A stretch of 64,000 bases of DNA. It comes from JAMZMI01 sp039944535 (GTDB lineage: Bacteria > Bacteroidota > Bacteroidia > Cytophagales > Cyclobacteriaceae). The notes beneath the pieces are model-generated. The model was not told the DNA's origin. It saw only the letters and a program-made list of their open reading frames with translations, and searched no databases. The position numbers were made by a program, and so were the translations under genes. The stretch spans positions 1 through 64,000 of the forward strand of contig JBDUYP010000025.1 in the NCBI GenBank assembly GCA_039944535.1. The letters run 5' to 3'. This document shows positions 34,644 to 43,538 of this stretch, piece by piece (within the stretch, counting starts at the first letter, position 1; every line of letters starts with the position of its first letter).

Positions 34644-35956
34644 CACTTCGGGTTAACATAAAAAGGAATGTTTGCGTGAGCGGCATGACCATTGCCATCA
34701 AAGGCATACACGAATATCCGGTATGCTCCTTCACGGGATGGTGCCACAAATTTTATTGTTCGATTGTTTTCATTGGCTATGGTCACGGCCACACTGTCCG
34801 GAACCTCCTCAGGGTCTCCCCCTACGGTAGTTTCTGTACTCTCGTGCATAACCTCCCACTTGTAGCTAAGCGAATCCTTATCATAATCAAAAAGATGTAT
34901 GGATGCTTCGTACTCCTCCTCTGCATTGAGGTAAACGTTATCATAGCTGTATTTTCCATCTAGCAGCATCGAATCTACTCTTGGCGCTCTGTTTTCGGGC
35001 CATAGGTTGTTCCACAGAAAGTGCATGACATCCGTGGGTTCGGTTTCATGTCCCGTGGGGAGAAACAAACCATACCATGTAGGTGTGCGCTCTTGTTTTT
35101 GGCCCCAGAGAAAGACATAGTTACCGATGCACTGCCCGGCGAATGGTTCGATTGCCGCTTGATAACTTTTCAGGTAGTTCTGAGCTTTGGCTGAGCTATG
35201 CTGCTCTATGGGTGCGCCCCATTCGGTTTGCCCCATTTCCCAGTGACCAATGGCTCCCCATTCGGTAATCATAAAAGGATTGTCCCACTTGGCTTGTTCA
35301 ATATAACTGCTGAGGTTATGGATAGCCCCGTACATCTGCACGCTCAGGAAGTCAAGGTCCGCAGCACGATTGCGAATTTCGTCTGCTAGCTCCAGATTAA
35401 GTGTGCTCACGGTAGTAGTGGTCGGGTGATTTGGATCCAGGTCATGGATCATTTCGGAGATTTCGTTTACAGCATCGTAAACTTTTGGGTTGGTATAATG
35501 GTGGTTCAACTCATTGCCTATGATCCAGGTAAGCAATGCCGGGTGATCCTTATATTTCAACACTCCTTTTCTTACACGCTCAAATTGCGCCCTTACCCTT
35601 TCTTCATCATTGTAATCCATACCATGTCGCTCGGGCTGTATGTAAAACCCCATAGAGACCGTAATACCATGCGCCAATGCCTCATCAAGTAACTTCTGAC
35701 CGTTTTCGACACTCCAGGTACGAATAGAGTTACCGCCATGGGCCTGTAAGCTTTTGATATCGCCTGTCAGACCAGCACCTTTAACCTCATAGGGCTGACC
35801 TCCTCGGTACAGCTTATAAGCTCCTTGCTCCTTTCTGATTTCTACTTTTATCGGTTTCATATCAGCACTGTCCTCTACATTGTTTTCTGATGAAGAGGTA
35901 CAACCAACAATAACCATAAACCCAATAATCAAGTATTTCAAATCACTCATTTTCAT
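34643..35956 (-). CDS. Clan GH-A glycoside hydrolase lipoprotein, family uncertain
   Basis: A 437-residue lipoprotein (IVGC lipobox at about residue 19). It starts its barrel with RGGQPYEVKGAGLTG and NSIRTWSVENGQKLLDEALAHGI. The acid/base candidate Glu149 is in WIIGNELNHHY and the nucleophile candidate Glu232 in FMITEWGAIGHWE, the clan GH-A layout of GH2/GH5-type barrels. The last 110 residues form an Ig-like beta-sandwich (YRIFVYAFDGNGHAAHANIPFYV). It lies upstream of GH30 in the laminarin operon, so an outer-membrane or periplasmic beta-glucanase is likely. GH158, GH5 and GH2-like families are all possible; I cannot decide by eye. Confidence 0.75.
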   Translation of the reverse strand: MKMSDLKYLIIGFMVIVGCTSSSENNVEDSADMKPIKVEIRKEQGAYKLYRGGQPYEVKGAGLTGDIKSLQAHGGNSIRTWSVENGQKLLDEALAHGITVSMGFYIQPERHGMDYNDEERVRAQFERVRKGVLKYKDHPALLTWIIGNELNHHYTNPKVYDAVNEISEMIHDLDPNHPTTTTVSTLNLELADEIRNRAADLDFLSVQMYGAIHNLSSYIEQAKWDNPFMITEWGAIGHWEMGQTEWGAPIEQHSSAKAQNYLKSYQAAIEPFAGQCIGNYVFLWGQKQERTPTWYGLFLPTGHETEPTDVMHFLWNNLWPENRAPRVDSMLLDGKYSYDNVYLNAEEEYEASIHLFDYDKDSLSYKWEVMHESTETTVGGDPEEVPDSVAVTIANENNRTIKFVAPSREGAYRIFVYAFDGNGHAAHANIPFYVNPK

Positions 35957-36061
35957 TCCACGGCTGTTTTTTTCCTCACTCTAATTTTCAGTTCTTAAAC
36001 CTCCATGATTAAGGCCAGAAGGTCAGCACCACAACATGACTCATCAGTGTCGATAATTATA

Positions 36062-37492
36062 TTACATTTCGCCCCTGCGTTTTATCAATTCTTCTTTTAT
36101 CTCACGAACTCTATCCTCGGACAAATCATAGCCCCACATGACAATAATAGCCAGTAAGGCTGTGCTGGCAGGTATGATGATATCTGCTAATCGTAGATTG
36201 GTCATAGCCTCCATCGACTGTGTGGCAGCTCCAGATTCGAAACCAACCAGTTTTAAAACCAAGCCGGCAAGAACAAATGCGATGGCCTGGCCAATCTTTA
36301 TCATGAGCCAATAAATAGCTCCAAATGTTCCTTCTTTTCTAGGCATCCCGTTTTTAAGTTCGTCCAGATCGCAAACGTCTGCTGTCATGCTCATCATGAG
36401 GGTGAAGAGTCCTCCAATTCCAAATGACATTAACGGGATAGGCATAAATATCAGCCATGGGTTTGTTGGGTCAAAACCCCACCATTTTAGTATATATCCT
36501 ACAATGGAAATAAGTGTGGAAATAATGAACGCATTTCGTTTGCCAACTTTGTTGGAAATCAATGTTATAATCGGAATGACCAAAAAGGCAGTAGCTACAG
36601 CACTTATAGTGGCAAACCATGCCGGCCAGGTTCCGGTGAGTCCATAATCTCCATTGAACATATAAAATACAATGATGTAGAATGCAAAACCTGCAATCAC
36701 CTGAAAGCCGTTAAAAATGAGAAATGTAGCACCACACAATCTGCGGAAAGGGACATTTTTGGAAATCTGCACCATACTTTGCCATAGACTGGCCAAGTTT
36801 TTAATCATGTTGTCCAGGTTTAGTTTAGCTCGATTTTCCATGTTACTGGAATCCATTCCTTTACAAAAAAGCCCCGGCAACACACCTAGAATCATACAAG
36901 CCCCACCAACAACTAATGCCATATTCCTGACTCCTTCATCCTGTGACGCAAAAAGGTCGGGATCCGCTACAAGCACCCAAAACCAAGGCACAACCATCCA
37001 CGCAACTTGTCCCATCGTTTGGGAGAAAGCCATGAGTCGGGTTCTTTCATTGTAATCAGAAGTCATTTCATAGCCAAGGCCAACAAAAGGAGTCGCGTAC
37101 ATCGTGTTCCCTATGGTGAAGAGAAGGGAGAAAATTAAGAAGTACCAGAAATTATAGTCCTGAGAATTATCTGCATTCATTTGCCACAAAAGCGCAAAAA
37201 TGATCCCACTCAGTATTGCTCCTATTACGATGTAGGGCCTTCTTCGCCCCCACCTTGATTTTGTATTATCCGTAATGAATCCCATTATCGGATCAGTAAT
37301 GGCGTCAAATAGCCTAGGTAACCCAGCGAGCAATCCTGCTACCAAAGGATCCATCCCAAACCCCGTGACCAGGAAAAATATGAATATATTAAGCGCTGCT
37401 GGCAATAAATTCAACACCAGGTTACCAGTGCCATAAGCGGCCATCTGTCCGATTGGTACTACGTCTTTTGGGTTGGTTTTCTGGTGGGTCAT
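36062..37492 (-). CDS. GPH-family (MelB-like) sugar:cation symporter
   Basis: A 476-residue membrane protein with about twelve segments. It has the GPH-family signatures GLPRLFDAITDPIMGFITDNTKSRWGRRRPYIVIGAI near the N-terminus and TADVCDLDELKNGMPRKEGTFGAIYW in the second half. These proteins import glycosides with sodium or protons across the inner membrane. Its place after susD and before the hydrolases suggests uptake of laminari-oligosaccharides, feeding the cytoplasmic GH17s and the phosphorylase. It is separated from susD by a 118-bp gap with a hairpin and followed by a 105-bp gap without clear structure. Confidence 0.88.
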   Translation of the reverse strand: MTHQKTNPKDVVPIGQMAAYGTGNLVLNLLPAALNIFIFFLVTGFGMDPLVAGLLAGLPRLFDAITDPIMGFITDNTKSRWGRRRPYIVIGAILSGIIFALLWQMNADNSQDYNFWYFLIFSLLFTIGNTMYATPFVGLGYEMTSDYNERTRLMAFSQTMGQVAWMVVPWFWVLVADPDLFASQDEGVRNMALVVGGACMILGVLPGLFCKGMDSSNMENRAKLNLDNMIKNLASLWQSMVQISKNVPFRRLCGATFLIFNGFQVIAGFAFYIIVFYMFNGDYGLTGTWPAWFATISAVATAFLVIPIITLISNKVGKRNAFIISTLISIVGYILKWWGFDPTNPWLIFMPIPLMSFGIGGLFTLMMSMTADVCDLDELKNGMPRKEGTFGAIYWLMIKIGQAIAFVLAGLVLKLVGFESGAATQSMEAMTNLRLADIIIPASTALLAIIVMWGYDLSEDRVREIKEELIKRRGEM

Positions 37493-37550
37493 GATTCTTT
37501 ATTCATAGAGGAAAAGACTTCAGGCAAGTATTGAAAAGTCAGCCAAATAC

Positions 37551-37575
37551 CCCCTTCGAAGAGTGTCCGAAGGGG
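37551..37575 (-). terminator. Hairpin between susD and transporter gene
   Basis: CCCCTTCG (37551-37558) and CGAAGGGG (37568-37575) form an 8-bp GC-rich stem with a 9-base loop. On the minus strand it is followed by GTATTTGG, not a strong U-run. It could be a weak terminator or an mRNA-stabilising 3' end for the upstream susC-susD message. Confidence 0.45.
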
Positions 37576-37610
37576 ATGTTAAGCTCAATTTTTAAACTGC
37601 ATGAGGGATA

Positions 37611-39167
37611 TTAGTATCCATCATTCTGCTTAAGCACACCATTTGATAGGTCTATCTCAACCTGAGGTATAGGCAAAAAGCCTTTGGTGGCTGAGTTGAA
37701 TGTGACATCATAAACGTCCACATTGTCGGTATATAAAGATCCAATGTCGCCCGTCACCGTCAGTTCCTGTTGCGCTACTGTAAGTCCTCTTCTCAGCACA
37801 TCGAAATATCTCAAACCTTCACCGGCTAGTTCCATTCTTCTTTCGTTGAAAACAGCATCCTCCGAGTATGCAGGCAATGGAGCTAGCCCCACTCTGTCTC
37901 TCACCTCGTTGATATAACCTACGTTCTGACCAATCTCAGCGGCCATAAGCAGCACGTCAGCATATCTAATCACTCTTTGATTGGACATATTGTGCAGCTC
38001 AGGAGTACCTACTATACCTCTGTCCTCCAAACGTGTGGTGTACTTGAAGTTGTAATATCCTGTGTGCTGATATGCTGCAGTGTTTAGCGAAACTCCGCTT
38101 TCTGACAGGATGGTTTGCTGGGTAAGAATGGTGCCATCCAAACGCGGATCACCTTGCATATCCTGGTACAGTTTGTTGGAAATGACACCAAAAGACCAGC
38201 CTCGATAATAAGTGCTACCGCCTGTAACCCTCGGCCCCATCATCTGTGCAGCCAGGTTACCTTCTACATACTGCTCAGTACCCCAATCTCCACCCACAGG
38301 TGTTCCTGCATATGAGACTTCAAAGACGTTTTCTACACTAAACTCATTTGCGCTACGGAATATGGTATTGAAATCCGGCAAAAGTTCATGACTACTGTTG
38401 GCGATCAGATCTTCTAATTGTGCCAACACATAAGCTCCATCTATGGCCGTGCCATCTACAGTCATTCCTGTGCCATACACACCATTTTCAAATAAATAAA
38501 CGCGAGCCAGAAGTGCCTGTGCGGCCCATTTCGTCGCTCGGCCTGTACCTATGGTCTCCGACAATACTGGAATGGCCTCTGTGAGATCCTTTGCTATTTG
38601 ATCATAAATCAAACTAGGTTCTGCCTGCGCCCTAATAGCGTCCGCTACACCTGTAGGCACAGATGTGAAAAGCGGTACGTTCTCAAAAAACCTTACCAAT
38701 TCGAAGTAGAAATAAGCTCTTAGAAATTTTGCCTCTGCTACGATGCGTTCTACTTCTTCGACATCCTCTCCTTCATCTAAAAACGGCTGGGCTCTTTCGA
38801 TCGTGAAATTGGCTCTGTAAATTCCGAAATAGCCTTTTTTCCATAGAGAATGCACTACACTATTACCCGTAGAAATACTGAATGTATTCAACTCATTACC
38901 TTCGGCACCATCTCCGGCATCCTGACCTCCGGCGAATGCATCATCCGACAGAAACTCTGACAAGAGCAATGGAGGTGCCCATGCTAAATCTGTTCCTTTT
39001 TGATGCCCTAGTACATCGTAAACAGAAATCAATGCCCAATCCAATTCCTCTACAGTTTGGAAATACTCACTTGAAAAAAGTGTTGCCTGTGGTTCGAGTG
39101 TTAGGTAATCCTCTGAGCAAGAAGCCAACACCACTAATGAACATATTATTGATATAATCTTTTTCAT
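37611..39167 (-). CDS. susD: SusD/RagB-family outer-membrane lipoprotein (laminarin locus)
   Basis: A 518-residue SusD-family protein with a lipobox (VVLASC, Cys17). The TPR region carries RIVAEAKFLRAYFYFELVRFFENVPLFTSVP, and the C-terminal RagB block has NERRMELAGEGLRYFDVLRRG and FLPIPQVEIDLSNGVLKQNDGY. It binds glycan at the surface and lids the SusC channel encoded 20 bp upstream. Laminarin-type beta-glucan is inferred from the surrounding GH16, GH17, GH30 and GH3 genes. It differs strongly from the alginate-locus SusD, as expected for a different ligand. Confidence 0.93.
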   Translation of the reverse strand: MKKIISIICSLVVLASCSEDYLTLEPQATLFSSEYFQTVEELDWALISVYDVLGHQKGTDLAWAPPLLLSEFLSDDAFAGGQDAGDGAEGNELNTFSISTGNSVVHSLWKKGYFGIYRANFTIERAQPFLDEGEDVEEVERIVAEAKFLRAYFYFELVRFFENVPLFTSVPTGVADAIRAQAEPSLIYDQIAKDLTEAIPVLSETIGTGRATKWAAQALLARVYLFENGVYGTGMTVDGTAIDGAYVLAQLEDLIANSSHELLPDFNTIFRSANEFSVENVFEVSYAGTPVGGDWGTEQYVEGNLAAQMMGPRVTGGSTYYRGWSFGVISNKLYQDMQGDPRLDGTILTQQTILSESGVSLNTAAYQHTGYYNFKYTTRLEDRGIVGTPELHNMSNQRVIRYADVLLMAAEIGQNVGYINEVRDRVGLAPLPAYSEDAVFNERRMELAGEGLRYFDVLRRGLTVAQQELTVTGDIGSLYTDNVDVYDVTFNSATKGFLPIPQVEIDLSNGVLKQNDGY

Positions 39168-39186
39168 GACGTTTAAACTTTAGGAT

Positions 39187-42100
39187 TTAAAAAGTAATCG
39201 ACGTGCCAAGTCGGAAAGTTCTGGCTTGAGGATATATACCACGATCTATTCCGGTATCACGTATGTTGATATTACCGTCGGTAACGGTTGATCCAACCTC
39301 TGGATCTGCCCCGCTGTAGTTTGTGAATGTGAGCAAGTTTTCAGCGGAGACATATATTCTCCAGTTAGAGCACTTGATTTTATCAAGGAAAACTGCCGGC
39401 ATGGTGTAACCAAACTGGATATTTTTGATCCTCAGGTATGATCCGTCCTCAATATTGAGCATATCAGTAGCTCTTGTATAGTTTTCATTGCCATCATTGT
39501 CATATAGTCTCGGTATAGTATTGCTTGGGTTGTCTTCTGACCACTGATCCAGTACTCTCACTTGCCTGTTGGAAGTGATGATGTCGGGCCGCCCCATACC
39601 GTTGAAAACATCTACGCCTAACTGACCTGTTAACAAAGCTGAAAAGTCAAAATTCTTATAGCTCATAGACAGGTTCGATCCCAATGTCCAATCAGGAAGA
39701 GGTGATCCAATGGCTGTTCTGTCACCATCGGTGATCTGACCATCTCCATCCACATCTACGAACCTGATATCACCTGCCTGTGCATTTGGCTGGATAGGGT
39801 CTCCTTCGCTATTGATGTGAGAAAACACTTCAGCATCCGATTGGAAAATTCCATCTGTTTTGAAACCATAAAAAGAAACCACAGGTAAGCCCTCGATAGT
39901 ACGCGTAACCTCACCGGCCAATGCCCATGATGCTCCCGGGATAAATCCGGCATCACTGGCTACCTTGGTCATGGTGTTTTTGTTGTAAGTAGCGTTGAAC
40001 CCGATAGCGTATTTGAAGTCATTTTTTTCACTTCTCCACTGGGTGGTAATCTCTATACCTTCATTTTCCATCTCACCTACATTGGCCTCTTTTAAGTCTA
40101 GTCCCAGTGTAGCCGGGCCTTCATCAATTTGAAGCAGGTCTTTTGTGATTTTTTTGTAATAACCCACATCTAGCGTCAAGCGGTTGTCAAAAAAGCCGGA
40201 CTCTATGGCCAAATCTATTTGCTCTGAGGACTCCCACTTGATATCCTGATTCGACGGGAAAAGTGGTATTGCACCATTATTTGGTCCGTTGGCCAGATTA
40301 TAAGCAATGTTGAAATCCACGGTGGATTGATATCTGAATGTACCGATCCGATCGTTACCATTTTGCCCCCATGATGCTCTTAATTTTAGCAAACTAAGTG
40401 GACCCCAATCAGGAAAGAAGGCTTCTTCATTGATAACCCAGCTGGCTCCAAAAGAATAAAAATTCGCGAATTTGTTATTTGCTCCAAAGTTTGATGAACC
40501 GTCCCTTCTTTGAGTAGCGGAGAACGAAACACGATCGTTGTAATCGTATAGTAGTCTGGAGAAAAATGATGCACGTGTAGTTCTGGAAGCACTACCTCCA
40601 GCACTGGCTCTCAGCACCGAATCTTCTTGTATAAGATCCAGATAGATCAAATTTGGATTATCTGTGTTGATTCCTTGACCACCACCTACAAGATTTTCCC
40701 ATCTGTTGTCCAGAGTAGTAGTACCGAAAAGCACGTTGAAGTGATGCTTACCAATGGTCTTGTCGTAGTTGATTGTGTTTTCCCATTGAAACACAGAGTT
40801 TCTCTGATACTCTTTGCTTAGGCTGGTTGTTGCTGTGTTATTAAAAGTTCCGGTAAGGAAATACAAAGGCCTATATGAACTAAAACCTAGATAGCTGACA
40901 TCAGTTCCTACTGTTGTTTTAATTTTCAAACCTTCCATCGGTTCCACCTGAGCATAAAAATTACCCAGTATCTGATCTTTCGTGACGACCTGATTTTGCA
41001 ACTCCAATCTCGCAATAGGGTTGACCACCTCTCCTGCTACATATCGGGAGATGGCATAAATATTTCCATTATGGTCTTCTAATACAGGTTCGGTCGAATA
41101 TGGGTTTTGACTTAGTCTGGTTTCGTCTGTTTCAAACACAGGTGTGAGTGGATCCAGATTTAAAGCGCTACCAAATGCTCCATTGAAAGAGCCATTGCTC
41201 GTTACTCCTCTTGTTTCCAAGTGTGTATATGACAATGTTTGGCCCCAGCTGAACACTTTATTGACTTCAGTCCGGGTATTAAGTCGAGCCGTATATCTCT
41301 CAAATTTAGATTTTTCTCCACCTATGATTCCTTCCTGATTGAAGTAAGAAACGCTGGACGCATAGGCGGTCTTTTCTGTTCCACCTTCTATACCGATATA
41401 GTGGCTTTCAATCGGGGCATTTTTTGTAAAAATTTCCTTTTGCCAGTCTGTATTGTAGTCTGGCACTTGTAATGGATCGATTGGCGAACCGTCTAGCGCT
41501 GTAGTGCCCGCATTGGCCATTACCTGCTGGTATTGTTCTGCATTTAGCAAGTCCACTTTATTGGCTGCATTCTGCACTCCCATATAACCTGAGTACGTTA
41601 CCGAAAATTTGCCGCTCTTATTGCCGCTCTTGGTGGTTATCAAAACCACCCCATTGGCAGCTCTGGCACCATATATGGCAGTTGAAGCTGCATCTTTGAG
41701 TACCTCCATTGATTGTATATCAGCGGGGTTTAGATTGTCAATACTGGAAACGGCCACTCCATCTACCAATATCAGTGGATCGGCATTTCCATCTGTACCT
41801 ATACCTCGTATACGTATAGCGGGCTTTTCTCCAGGTTGCCCTGACTGATTCAAGAGCTGCACACCTGCCGCTCTACCTTGCAAGGCCTGATCAACACTAA
41901 CCACAGGAGTCTGGTTTATTTCTTCGGCGGATACACTTTCTATAGATCCTGTCAGTACTTTCTTTTTCTGCACACCGTACCCAATCACTACTACTTCCTG
42001 AAGCTCCTCCACGTTTAATCGCAGAGCCACATCTATTACCGTTTGGCCTCCGACAGCAACCTCTTCGGTTTTATATCCTATAAAAGAAACTCTCAGTACG

Positions 42101-42309
42101 TCTTCTGCGCTTACACTGAGTTTGTAATTCCCATCAAAATCCGTCACCGTCCCTCTGGATGGTTGGTCTTTGATCACTACGGTAACCCCCGGCAGGGTTT
42201 CGCCCGTTTCCTGATCGGTAATCACACCGGAAACGGTCATTTCCTGAGCCATGACTACTTGCGTCAAGGCTATCAGAAAAAATACAGACACTAGTAAATA
42301 TTTTCTCAT
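39187..42309 (-). CDS. susC: SusC/RagA TonB-dependent transporter (laminarin locus)
   Basis: A 1040-residue SusC. A signal peptide ending TQVVMAQ is followed by the CarboxypepD_reg-like domain (VSGVITDQETGETLPGVTVVIKDQ), the TonB-box region LQEVVVIGYGVQKK, the plug (AIRIRGIGTDGNADPLILVDG; YGARAANGVVLITTKSG) and a long beta-barrel ending RTFRLGTSITF. I chose the ATG at 42309, 29 bp after the GH16 stop; the ORF reaches 42336 but that would nearly abut the GH16 stop and lengthens the signal peptide. With SusD it should import laminari-oligosaccharides into the periplasm. Confidence 0.93.
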   Translation of the reverse strand: MRKYLLVSVFFLIALTQVVMAQEMTVSGVITDQETGETLPGVTVVIKDQPSRGTVTDFDGNYKLSVSAEDVLRVSFIGYKTEEVAVGGQTVIDVALRLNVEELQEVVVIGYGVQKKKVLTGSIESVSAEEINQTPVVSVDQALQGRAAGVQLLNQSGQPGEKPAIRIRGIGTDGNADPLILVDGVAVSSIDNLNPADIQSMEVLKDAASTAIYGARAANGVVLITTKSGNKSGKFSVTYSGYMGVQNAANKVDLLNAEQYQQVMANAGTTALDGSPIDPLQVPDYNTDWQKEIFTKNAPIESHYIGIEGGTEKTAYASSVSYFNQEGIIGGEKSKFERYTARLNTRTEVNKVFSWGQTLSYTHLETRGVTSNGSFNGAFGSALNLDPLTPVFETDETRLSQNPYSTEPVLEDHNGNIYAISRYVAGEVVNPIARLELQNQVVTKDQILGNFYAQVEPMEGLKIKTTVGTDVSYLGFSSYRPLYFLTGTFNNTATTSLSKEYQRNSVFQWENTINYDKTIGKHHFNVLFGTTTLDNRWENLVGGGQGINTDNPNLIYLDLIQEDSVLRASAGGSASRTTRASFFSRLLYDYNDRVSFSATQRRDGSSNFGANNKFANFYSFGASWVINEEAFFPDWGPLSLLKLRASWGQNGNDRIGTFRYQSTVDFNIAYNLANGPNNGAIPLFPSNQDIKWESSEQIDLAIESGFFDNRLTLDVGYYKKITKDLLQIDEGPATLGLDLKEANVGEMENEGIEITTQWRSEKNDFKYAIGFNATYNKNTMTKVASDAGFIPGASWALAGEVTRTIEGLPVVSFYGFKTDGIFQSDAEVFSHINSEGDPIQPNAQAGDIRFVDVDGDGQITDGDRTAIGSPLPDWTLGSNLSMSYKNFDFSALLTGQLGVDVFNGMGRPDIITSNRQVRVLDQWSEDNPSNTIPRLYDNDGNENYTRATDMLNIEDGSYLRIKNIQFGYTMPAVFLDKIKCSNWRIYVSAENLLTFTNYSGADPEVGSTVTDGNINIRDTGIDRGIYPQARTFRLGTSITF

Positions 42310-42338
42310 TTTAAGGTCTTTAAAAATTAGTTTCACTT

Positions 42339-43451
42339 TTATTCAGGCTGAAATACTCTGATGTAATCCACTGCCATTTGCTGAGGAAATTGTGTTGTAG
42401 CATTCGGGCTACCAGGCCAGTTGCCACCAACTGCCACATTCATGATGAAAAAGAAGTTCTTTTGAAACTCAGACAAATCCGCAGGCGTGATGCTTGCTGC
42501 GTGGTACTGTATATCATCTATATACCACTTGATACTACTTTCGTCCCATATGATACTATACACATGAAATTTATCACTCAGATTCCCGACCAGCAATGTG
42601 CGGCTGCCTCCATAGTCTGCTTTTGTGCCGGCATTGTCCCAGTGTAGGGTACCGTGCACGGTATTATCGCGACCTGAGCCGCCTCCTATCATTTCCATGA
42701 TATCAACTTCTCCACATGCAGGCCAACTCACCGTATTAATGTTGGAGCCAAGCATCCAAAGTGCAGGCCATAGGCCTTGTCCCTCAGGCATCTGGGCGCG
42801 TATGTCAACACGGCCGTAAGTAAAGTCGTATTTATCTTGTGTTGTCAGTCTTGAGGATGTATAGAGTGCTCCGCTAAATGTCTCTTTTTTGGCTTCAATA
42901 ACCAGAAAGCCATCTGACACGCTCGTATTTTCTTTTCTGTAATACTGAAGCTCATTATTGCCCCATCCGTTACTGCCTCTTCCAATTTCAAAATTCCACT
43001 TGGTTTCATCGACAGCAGTCCCGTTAAATTCATCTTGCCATTGCAGTGCCATACCTTCATAGGTCAAAGGTGTGACATATCCATTTTCACCGTCGAATGG
43101 GCCTGTATTTTCTCCAACCTGAACGTTTAACTGCTGGCTTTCTTTCAGGTATCTACCATCAGAGCCGATTGCTCTGATCTCTATTTGGTATACGCCCGTA
43201 ATACTATAAGTGTGGCTAAAGCTACCCGTACTGTTTGTTTCAGGGTCTATACCTGATTCACCACTATCGAAGTAATATTCTACAGCATTGTCAGCTGATA
43301 CTGTCACATTGAGCAAGCCGCTATTATCATCAGCCAGGTCAAGATCGAGCACCAAATTAGCAGGATCGCTTCCACTTGGTGTATCGCTTTCGCTGCAGCT
43401 GTATAGCAAACTGCAAAATAGGACAAGAAGGGGAGTCAACATTTTTAACAT
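42339..43451 (-). CDS. GH16 laminarinase (endo-beta-1,3-glucanase), lipoprotein
   Basis: A 370-residue lipoprotein (LLYSC, Cys19). An N-terminal PKD-like beta-sandwich (about 30-112) is followed by a GH16 domain: LQWQDEFNG, NNELQYYRKEN, the catalytic motif GEVDIMEMIG with nucleophile Glu248 and acid/base Glu253, then HVYSIIWDESSIKWYID and the C-terminal VDYIRVFQPE. This is the usual laminarinase arrangement, and the enzyme would cut laminarin outside the cell. It comes second in the operon, before susC, and after a hairpin that follows the first lipoprotein gene. Confidence 0.93.
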   Translation of the reverse strand: MLKMLTPLLVLFCSLLYSCSESDTPSGSDPANLVLDLDLADDNSGLLNVTVSADNAVEYYFDSGESGIDPETNSTGSFSHTYSITGVYQIEIRAIGSDGRYLKESQQLNVQVGENTGPFDGENGYVTPLTYEGMALQWQDEFNGTAVDETKWNFEIGRGSNGWGNNELQYYRKENTSVSDGFLVIEAKKETFSGALYTSSRLTTQDKYDFTYGRVDIRAQMPEGQGLWPALWMLGSNINTVSWPACGEVDIMEMIGGGSGRDNTVHGTLHWDNAGTKADYGGSRTLLVGNLSDKFHVYSIIWDESSIKWYIDDIQYHAASITPADLSEFQKNFFFIMNVAVGGNWPGSPNATTQFPQQMAVDYIRVFQPE

Positions 43452-43481
43452 AGATCGGGAGTTTATTTTTTCGTTTTAAGA

Positions 43482-43512
43482 AAACCGGGTTACCGTGTAG
43501 GCAACCCGGTTT
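43482..43512 (-). terminator. Hairpin between first lipoprotein gene and GH16 gene
   Basis: AAACCGGGTT (43482-43491) and AACCCGGTTT (43503-43512) form a perfect 10-bp stem with an 11-base loop; part of the loop (GCC/GGT) could extend it. On the minus strand the second arm ends in TTTT then CTT. It is a plausible partial terminator or mRNA-stabilising end that would raise the first gene's level over the rest of the operon. Confidence 0.6.
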
Positions 43513-43538
43513 CTAACAACTATCAAACTATGAGAGGA

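Noticed and set aside
26016..35956. Possible mobile element between the two sugar loci
   Set aside because: No transposase, integrase, terminal inverted repeat or target duplication was seen; the only repeats are the short 15-base copies near 24.6 and 25.4 kb.
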